From assembly GCA_034696485.1 (NCBI GenBank), contig JAQIWT010000986.1, positions 1 through 13,258 of the forward strand: a stretch of DNA of 13,258 nt, given 5' to 3'. A model generated the notes under the pieces. That model was not told where the DNA came from. It searched no databases and saw only the letters and a program-made list of their open reading frames with translations. Shown here piece by piece: positions 7,263 to 13,258 of the stretch. Position numbers and translations under genes: made by a program. Positions within the stretch are counted from its first letter, which is position 1, and each line of letters starts with the position of its first letter. This stretch comes from Isohypsibius dastychi. Its lineage: Eukaryota; Tardigrada; Eutardigrada; Parachela; Isohypsibiidae.

Positions 7263-9293
7263 TCACACGATACCACAAATTACCGCCGCATCATCTCTGA
7301 CTGCATCACTCTTATCCACAGTTCCAGAATATAAGAAGCACGTTCCATTGTTGACGCGCGGATCCCATCTGAAGTGTGTACATCCACCAACCGATGCGCA
7401 GAATCTACCACATCGTAACTCTTTCATAACGGCTGTTTCAAAGATCCTGCTCGCGAAACGACAGCCATGCGCCAGATTTCCCTTCCACACGATCGCGCTC
7501 TCATGAGCGCCCTGCAACCACCAGATATGTTTGCTTGTAAGTCTCTGGTTGGAGAGTTTTTCTAACCTCAAGCTTGAAGAGTCGACCCCCACAAGTACTC
7601 AGTTTAAAAATGCTTCCATAATCACTTCCTCACCTCAGGTTCATCTGATTCTTCAGTAACTCCACAAACAACCAGAAAATCTTCGATGGCAACCGCATTG
7701 TGTCTGGACACTGTCCCTCCCATGAAGTAGCACGTTCCATCACCGGTTCCAGGTCTATGCACAAAATGAGTGCATCCAAATGTTCCAGCACAGGCAGCAG
7801 CGCATCGCTTGTCAGAAATCTTTTGAGTCTGAAAGGCTGTAGTGTTGAAAATACAGCCGTTTGCCCGATCGCCAAGCCATCGAATTGCTGAAACCAGGAG
7901 GACAAGTGAAACACTGTTTCAAACACTGTTTCTGTTCCCCAATCTAATCTGGCTCACCCCTAGCTTAAACACTTACAGGATGTTCACGATAAAACCATTT
8001 CTCTAAATGCAGCTCCAAACGAGTACCTATCTGATTTCGGATATTGTCAAGTACGCAACTCACCTCGTTGGACAGGGATTTCTGGCTGATCTGGAGAAAA
8101 AACAATGATGAATTATATCAATTCAGTAACGTCACATCTCTAATTACTTTTCGGAATATCTAGATGAGTTGGAGAATCTTCAGCTGGCTGCTCCGTTGTC
8201 AAATCATCTTTTCGTTGACCGCTGACGGGGCAGTCATAAAGAAGTCGAAGCCTGACGATGTCCGATCGCGACAGTCTTTCCCGCTGTCCGATAGGAATTC
8301 TGATGCCTTTTCGAACTGGCAGGAGAGTGGGTATGGTCTTGTTGATTGCATGGTCCCACAGCCCATAATGCATAATTGATCCATAATCATACTGTGTTCC
8401 AAGAATGTCACTGACTGATCTTAGTTGATATTGCCGTTGATCTTCTGCGACAAGAAATACAATTTCGATTGGTGTTCATACAATTTTACGAGGACCGACC
8501 TCTGTCAATGTTATCGTAGTTCACTTTGACGAACTTGTCGCGATCAGGTCTGACATGCTCATGTAGGAATCCCAGAGCATGAAGCAGTTCATGAATGATG
8601 ATGCCGTTGATCATGCACAGACGTTTGTTCAGATTCAACGTCTGCATCCCACCATATCGGCCAACTTTTGAAGAGCAACTTCAAATAGAGAGAAAAAGCT
8701 TGTCATTTTGTTAAATGAAATCGGCGAATGACCTACTCGTCGCCGTGTCGGATAAAAATATAATCCGTTTCCGTTGTACGAGAAACAAACCTGACACACG
8801 AAATATTCTCTAATTTGCGCATCATTTTTGATATTGCCTGGGTGTCGGTCTCTTCTGCAATATAATTCAACACAAGGTCGCTTCTTGCCAAATCGCCCAG
8901 TTCTGCTTTGAAGACAAATTAAACTCACCAAACGCACTGTCGAATTCGTATGGAAGTATTCCCATTTCCCACCTGGAATCAGTCATGACGCTGCGGAATT
9001 GAATCTGTCAATTAGAACGATACAACTTTGAACACAGTTGATGAATTTCAAGTGAAACTCCTTACCGGATCTTCGATGATGTCACATTCAGTTAGATTAC
9101 GATTGCAAGAATGTGATACTCTGGGCGATCCTTCAGGTATATACTCCTCCCAGTCTGTAACAGTTTTTATTCGGTAACCATATCCGCAGCACATGAAAGT
9201 TTACGTACCAGCTGGAATGCCATTTGCTGCTGAAAACAGCATATGTTGGAGAATCAGTGTAGTGAATAATGCGAATACTTTCAGGTCCGTCAT
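7263..9293 (-). CDS. Secreted astacin (M12A) zinc metalloprotease with two C-terminal apple-like domains
   Basis: Zinc endopeptidase. Nine exons: 9293-9209, 9154-9066, 9004-8929, 8854-8737, 8678-8500, 8444-8148, 8090-8064, 7887-7634 and 7511-7263; total 1374 nt, 457 aa, all phases consistent. A signal peptide (hydrophobic residues 5-22) is followed by a short propeptide to about residue 68. The catalytic domain runs from about RWEMGILPYEFD (69-80) to C254. Zinc ligands H152, H156 and H162 and base E153 sit in HELLHALGFLHEHVRPDR; the Met-turn is SIMHY with Y209. The four family cysteines C103, C124, C144 and C254 are present. After a linker rich in Thr, Glu and Pro come two repeats, each with six cysteines: 302/319/323/329/343/365 and 392/409/413/419/433/454. 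Both contain GCTHF, GTC and CG[VI]. They resemble PAN/apple modules, but the family name is uncertain. Secretion and activation by propeptide removal are expected of the family. The substrate is unknown; cuticle or matrix is a guess. Confidence 0.93.
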
Positions 9294-10148
9294 AGTTTTT
9301 GAGGTCAGTCAATTACGGGCATCGAAATCACATTTTCTTGACCCAAATAATAGATACTACTGAGCTGTTATAGGGGAAAAATCAAGCAGAATTTGAGTGA
9401 CGTTTTAACAAGAGCCATACCCACTAAGACACTTTGCACCGATGATCTGTTGATATTAAAAGCCATTACTCACACAACTTCGCCCAACTAAATTAGGCCG
9501 TCATTCAGTTTGACACATTCAAAAATGACTCGAGTAAAGATGAAAACTTTGTATGGAGAGCTTTTCGATAGAAAGTGGACTCTGGTCTCCGGAACACATT
9601 TAAATGATAAACAAGGAAATACTTTACCTGAATAGGCAGGCAGACAGTGTAAAGCATTATATCGAAAACCAATGATAAAATGTTCTGCCTTCATTTACAA
9701 ACTTGAACCTCTTCGGAAAAGCACCTCGTTATTCATCAAATAAACGTTCTTAACTGTTTTTTGAAGAGGTTGTGCAGCGACTTTGTTTAACAACAATTCT
9801 GTTGTGCTCTGAGTATAGCGTGAATGTAAAAAATCGATCACGAACTGATGTTTCAAAAATAAGCACCAAGCAGTTCTGAGAGCGATTTGCGCACCAGAAG
9901 TTCATGTCACAAAGTCCAATATCAGACCTTTGTCCAACGCTGACCTTCTCACGTCTTAAGAAACGTCAGTGGCGCACCCGATTTCCCTCGCTTTTAAGAC
10001 GCAACATCTGGTCACTTCCCCCTAGCCAGAGACTGAGAGTGAGTGCAGTCCAACCTCAATCAAGCGATGGCCCATTCAATCGTCATTTCAATTATCAAGA
10101 TCAGCTGAAACGGTACTTAAATGGCGCGAAATCAGTAAAGCGACGTTC
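9294..10148. other. Intergenic region between divergent astacin and LysM genes
   Basis: About 0.9 kb between divergent starts. No exon is recognised. The open frames at 9488-9694 (-) and 9904-10182 (+) show no family resemblance or start context. An 8-bp inverted repeat, CGTCTTAA (9952-9959) and TTAAGACG (9994-10001), is the only clear structure. The astacin and LysM promoters should lie at its two ends. Confidence 0.5.
9339..9372 (-). promoter_or_regulatory. Possible core promoter of the astacin gene
   Basis: TATAAC at 9367-9372 and a GTCAAG initiator-like site (A at 9339) lie 33 bp apart on the minus strand, 46-79 bp before the ATG at 9293. The match is weak. If correct, the leader would contain an ATG-TGA start-stop pair and a five-codon upstream frame. 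Confidence 0.3.
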
Positions 10149-10152
10149 AGTT
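10117..10152 (+). promoter_or_regulatory. TATA-like box and TTCAGTT initiator of the LysM gene
   Basis: TTAAATGGCGC at 10117 is followed by TTCAGTT at 10146-10152, with the initiator A at 10149, 31 bp downstream. The implied leader of about 74 nt has no ATG before 10223. The box and its GGCGC tail closely match TTATATGGCGC of the secreted-protein gene at 6102. Confidence 0.55.
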
Positions 10153-10222
10153 CGTTTTATTATTTCATATCTGCCACTTTAGCATCACCGCCACCGATTC
10201 TCAACTTCTTAAAGCCATTACA

Positions 10223-10661
10223 ATGCATTCGTCAATCATCGTCCTTTTCGTGCTCTTCTCCGCTACCCAGGTTTGTGAGCAGATGATTCACATCGAGTGA
10301 AGACCTTTCACTTGATTCCCCAGTTAGCAGTTATTTAATGTAATTGACTTAGATCCTCGCGGCGCCATCAGCTGCTGACCAGCAATCAAGCGAGGTATGA
10401 AGCTCTTATATTCAGCGTTAAAACTATAAACAGTGATGTATTTCTCAGGGTTCCAATACCGAATTGAACGTCGTGAAGGAAGGTGACACTCTGGCAAGTG
10501 TCGCGCAGAGTCGTGGAGTAGAAGCTAACGTCCTGGCCGAAAAGAATGGCTTGTCACCCTCGGCGACGTTGATTGTTGGTCAGAAGATTCAAGTTCCAGT
10601 AGATGGTCACTTTCCCTGGATCGCTGCTGCTATTGGGTCGAAAATGCTCGGTCTTTGGTAG
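10223..10661 (+). CDS. Small secreted single-LysM protein
   Basis: Exons 10223-10270, 10353-10394 and 10449-10661, all joined in phase 0, encode 100 aa. The signal peptide spans exons 1 and 2 (MHSSIIVLFVLFSATQ + ILAAPSA), with a likely cut near residues 19-23. Residues of about 36-79 form one LysM domain: VVKEGDTLASVAQSRGV, then NGLSPSATL, then VGQKIQVP, fitting the family pattern of GDTL, a helix, N-G-L and a final vGqkixvP. LysM domains bind GlcNAc polymers such as peptidoglycan and chitin. Secretion therefore suggests recognition of microbial walls or of chitin in cuticle or gut lining; this is inference. After LysM comes only a short hydrophobic tail (FPWIAAAIGSKMLGLW), with no catalytic domain, unlike most animal LysM proteins. 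Introns are short (82 and 54 bp). AATAAA follows at 10787-10792. It is divergent from the astacin gene. Confidence 0.92.
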
Positions 10662-10786
10662 AATGTTTTAAGTCAAGTTATTGTTCATCTCACACCGTTG
10701 CTTTAACTTCGCTCGCCGAAATCTGGTACTTCGAAGATCCACGATTCTATGCCCATTGTTGATGAGTAATTAAAATACAATTTCAC

Positions 10787-10792
10787 AATAAA
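10787..10792 (+). terminator. Poly(A) signal of the LysM gene
   Basis: AATAAA lies 125 bp after the LysM stop codon, in an A/T-rich context. Confidence 0.75.
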
Positions 10793-10872
10793 TGTCTCAT
10801 AGCTGGCCTATCAAATTGAATATATCCGTAAATATGCGATCGAATGATTCAGTCCAACCACAGACTGAAAAC

Positions 10873-10919
10873 TTCCAATTAGGTTGAATCAGAAACCAAG
10901 TTTCTGATTGAACTTGGAA
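10873..10919. repeat. Hairpin with about 20-bp arms
   Basis: TTCCAA + GTTGAATCAGAAAC, a 3-nt centre (CAA), then GTTTCTGATTGAAC + TTGGAA. The inner 14-bp arms have one mismatch, and the outer 6-bp parts pair after a 4-nt bulge on the left. It lies just past the LysM poly(A) signal. Confidence 0.8.
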
Positions 10920-11116
10920 CTTGACAAAAAAACGCAGCGATCACACTAGTCTTACGATTAATTGGCCAAGCGAAAAGTGAAACCAGTGAGAGAAGACCGA
11001 GCCTGTGTGTGGCTGGCTGTTTCTCTGCCTCTCTCCTACGGCACCGGTCCATTTTCACTGAATTTACTTTTTCTTGGCAAATAAATCGTTAGACTAGAGT
11101 AGGAGGCCCCAGTTTT

Positions 11117-11521
11117 TTGAGATCGCTTTTGGCAGCGAGAAGCTCTGTATATAACTCAAGTCGGGGAACTCCCGAATATGGTGTCAGACCCCGATGTTAT
11201 GTGTCGGGCTTCTTCAGGCACAGCACGAGTTCGAGCAAGCTGCTTGGACGCGTTCCGTGTGGAAGAGGTCTTGACACAGGGACATGGGTTCGGATGACTC
11301 TCAGCTCCGAAAATCTGATTCGTAACAAAGTCAGCGACTGGTCCAAATATGAATCATTCTTAAAGAGCTGGACACCTGCTCTGTCAGACCGGGTAAGACG
11401 TAAGAAATTAGTGTACATTAGGTTCCCAGTAAGAGAAAGAGCTGATTCAGTAAGAACCCGATCAGCCCCCCGAGGGTTTATTCAGCCAGATCTGACCTTG
11501 GCATTAGACCATAAAATGTAG
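11117..11521 (+). other. Doubtful long open frame with LTR-like signals
   Basis: A frame of about 134 codons without a stop or an initial ATG, Arg/Ser-rich, with no family I recognise. At its start lie TATATAA (11148-11154) and TGGTGTCAG (11179-11187). The latter is similar in form to a retrotransposon primer-binding site (TGG plus a tRNA 3' end). No paired terminal repeat, gag or pol motif is visible, so a retroelement remnant is only a possibility. The region could equally be non-coding. Confidence 0.2.
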
Positions 11522-11570
11522 ACCATATATTGTCATATAGATCATTCGGAATTAAAATTGTGAGTCCATG

Positions 11571-11632
11571 AATGGCATTTCAGTGGTTAGATTGCACCGT
11601 GAACTGTTAACTGCATGTTGTTAGTCCCGCGC
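11571..11632 (+). repeat. Second tRNA-like (SINE-like) remnant
   Basis: ATGGCATTTCAGTGGTTAGATTGC carries an A-box-like CAGTGGTTAGA. About 30 bp on, GTTGTTAGTCCCGCG loosely resembles a B box. The arrangement is like that of the remnant at 5870 (both have GTGGTT followed by ..CTGC). It is too diverged to fold as a tRNA. Confidence 0.3.
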
Positions 11633-11847
11633 TTTGATATATGTTTGTATTTGGGATACAGAAGTTCTTTATGTTAAACGTTCTTCTGGAGTGGACACGA
11701 GGGTGAGAAAAATATGATTAACACTCATATTTGAATTTTTTTTTGCGCATAGCATGTTCAAAAGTGTTGACCTTAGCAATGAAAAGAACAAACAACAGAA
11801 GTAAGGATCACACTGATGACAATCTTGATAAGCCTCTTTGCTCAAGC

Positions 11848-11908
11848 TGAAATTCTGAAAAATCTTTCTGAAACATCTTTCTGAAAAATTCTGAAATATC
11901 TTTCGGAA
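11848..11908 (+). repeat. Imperfect ATCTTTCTGAAA tandem repeat
   Basis: About four diverged units of 13-16 bp, built on TTTCTGAAA/ATTCTGAAA, run through the segment from 11848 to 11908. Confidence 0.65.
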
Positions 11909-11944
11909 AACAAGGTTTCACAATCAGGGTTCAAGAAAATGGGG

Positions 11945-11990
11945 TTTGTGAACCTCGATTGATTCACAAAAACGGGTTCCATGAACCCCG
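11945..11990. repeat. Cluster of short inverted repeats
   Basis: TTTGTGAA (11945-11952) pairs with TTCACAAA (11963-11970). Directly after it, GGGTTC (11974-11979) pairs with GAACCC (11983-11988) across CAT. Related GGTTC/GAACC words occur on both sides. Confidence 0.6.
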
Positions 11991-12184
11991 CGGGGTCATG
12001 AAATCGGAGAGTTCAAGAAAACGATTCCATGCATGTCATCTTGGCTCAATTACAATAAAAGGTATGTTTCTGCCGTTATCAAAACGATCCCCTGCTGGGA
12101 GACGATTGCTTAGTCTCAAGTTCCAGCTCTATCTCGGCTTTGGATCCTTGAGATTTGTGCGACATTTAAATGCGAGAAATTCTC

Positions 12185-12226
12185 CCATTTGAATTTAAAT
12201 TTACATTTCCATTTCAATTTGAATTT
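12185..12226 (+). repeat. Seven NNATTT hexamers in tandem
   Basis: CCATTT GAATTT AAATTT, then ACATTT CCATTT CAATTT, then GAATTT. The last four bases are invariant in all seven units while the first two vary. Confidence 0.85.
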
Positions 12227-12709
12227 CAACTGAATAAGACAGACAATTTGGCAAGTTCAACCAACCCTACCGTGAAACAACTGCTCGATCTCGAACTATG
12301 AGCGCCTTTCTCTTGTTTGGACCTGTTCGCAGGGTTTGTAGATTGGCGAGTCAAGCGAAGTTTTCTACTCTAGTGTCTATCTGTGGCTGTAAAGGTGAAT
12401 GCAATTAGCATTGCAGCACGCGGTGTCACCAGTAGACTCAGTGCTGCGCAAAATGTTCTCTGTGTCCTTTATGCTTGGCGATGAAAACCCTGTTTTGCAG
12501 GAAATGACTTACAAAATGATGTTGAGTTTTACTCGGCATCTTCTTGACATAAGTTTAGAAATTCTCATGTAAACAATTGAGACAAAAAGTCCGAAATCAC
12601 ATTGTTCTGAGCAACTTTATTTGTTGCTGTTTTGCTGTTTGAAAAGTCACGAACTTTTTAATTCGATCATCAGATTGCGGCTTAGCGATAATATTCGTGG
12701 ATCGTGAAG

Positions 12710-12736
12710 TTCATCGCCACCGTATGAGGCGATGAA
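12710..12736. repeat. Hairpin, 9-bp perfect arms
   Basis: TTCATCGCC (12710-12718), a 9-nt loop, then GGCGATGAA (12728-12736). The arms are GC-rich and perfect. Confidence 0.8.
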
Positions 12737-13035
12737 AGTTGGTGTACCTTTAGACAAGATGTAAGAATACGGTTGTCATTTAGACGAAATGGAACTAACT
12801 GATCAAAATCAGTCCATGTTTTAAATCTCATAGAAAGATGCTTCTCGTGGGTCTAGCCGGAATTGAGGATGACAGATTCTACTGCTGTCAAGCTCAGATA
12901 CCGTTGGCCAGATTGATTATCTAGCACTCATGAATAATATATTGAAGTCCTACAAGTTATGGTTATCGTTCAATATGATCTCGATATCACGTCAAGGTGA
13001 TGTGAATAGGGTACCCTTGGTTTGGTTCAGAGCGG

Positions 13036-13087
13036 TCCAAACCATGGTGCGTTTCGTGGTTCATAAATTTCCAACCCATGGTTTGGA
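13036..13087. repeat. Inverted repeat, 12-bp perfect arms
   Basis: TCCAAACCATGG (13036-13047) and CCATGGTTTGGA (13076-13087) are exact inverse complements 28 bp apart. More TTGG/CCAA words lie nearby, up to GTTGGAAC...GTTCCAA at the window end, so this may be part of a larger foldback element running off the edge. Confidence 0.8.
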
Positions 13088-13258
13088 TATTCCATTCCGT
13101 GCCACGGCATTCTTGAGCGACTATTCTGGAATTTTATTGTTCAAAACGACTCAGTTTTTCATGGAGAACACGTTGGTTTTAGTTTCAGCTTGATCCCACC
13201 ATATGTTCTCAACTTCCATTACCAGTTGAAAGTTGGAACTCCATTTTTTGGTTCCAAT

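Larger units (their letters stand above)
11522..13258. other. Gene-poor right flank with repeats
   Basis: I see no supported exon. The stretch holds a tRNA-like remnant (11571-11632), imperfect TCTTTCTGAAA tandem units (11848-11908), clustered short inverted repeats (11945-11988), NNATTT hexamers (12185-12226), and inverted repeats at 12400-12415, 12710-12736 and 13036-13087. The frames at 11959-12192 and 12930-13193 have no family resemblance. Confidence 0.45.

Noticed and set aside
9904-10182. 92-codon frame upstream of the LysM gene
   Set aside because: It overlaps the LysM core promoter, has no family resemblance and no supporting splice or promoter signals.
10873-10919. microRNA precursor
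   Set aside because: The loop is only 3 nt and the stem is about 20 bp, too short and tight for a typical animal pre-miRNA.
11848-11908. Heat-shock element array from the repeated TTCTGAA words
   Set aside because: Heat-shock units need GAA and TTC separated by two bases; here TTC and GAA are separated by one, and no gene lies close downstream.
1-13258. CRISPR array, operons or bacterial gene system
   Set aside because: No regularly spaced repeats; genes are intron-split with eukaryotic promoters and poly(A) signals.

Overview
The window looks like compact animal DNA, not bacterial: coding regions are broken into many small exons by GT..AG introns (several only 54-76 bp), genes have signal peptides, TATA boxes, TCAGT-type initiators and AATAAA poly(A) signals, and the recognisable proteins are metazoan (a KLF5/dar1-type Kruppel-like factor, an astacin metalloprotease, a NOL10-like nucleolar protein fragment). 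The short introns and small intergenic gaps suggest a small-genome ecdysozoan, such as a tardigrade or nematode. That placement is inference; nothing in the window fixes the phylum.

Layout. 127-250 (-): orphan exon of a NOL10/Enp2-like gene with an early stop and no recognisable upstream exons, probably a pseudogene fragment. 966-4083 (-): a complete four-exon Kruppel-like factor of 360 aa, with a TATA box at 4260-4267. Its 1.8-kb first intron carries a complete 489-bp non-autonomous hAT-like transposon (2899-3387) with 22-bp terminal inverted repeats and an exact 8-bp target duplication. 4268-6100: intergenic, with palindromes, a G12 tract and tRNA-like (SINE-like) remnants. 6237-6882 (+): a two-exon gene for a 105-aa secreted protein of unknown family, with a well-spaced TATA/initiator upstream. 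7263-9293 (-): a nine-exon secreted astacin metalloprotease (457 aa) with two tandem six-cysteine apple/PAN-like domains at its C-terminus. 10223-10661 (+): a three-exon, 100-aa secreted single-LysM protein. 10793-13258: no gene I can support; it holds hairpins, short tandem repeats, another tRNA-like remnant and one long but doubtful open frame.

All four intact gene models close exactly: exon lengths sum to multiples of three, intron phases match, and each junction restores the expected family motif where a family is known. Three of the four proteins are secreted (astacin, LysM protein, unknown 105-aa protein), and they sit together in about 4.5 kb. A joint role in cuticle, extracellular matrix or defence is possible but is only an inference from proximity. 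The KLF is a nuclear regulator and need not be linked to them.
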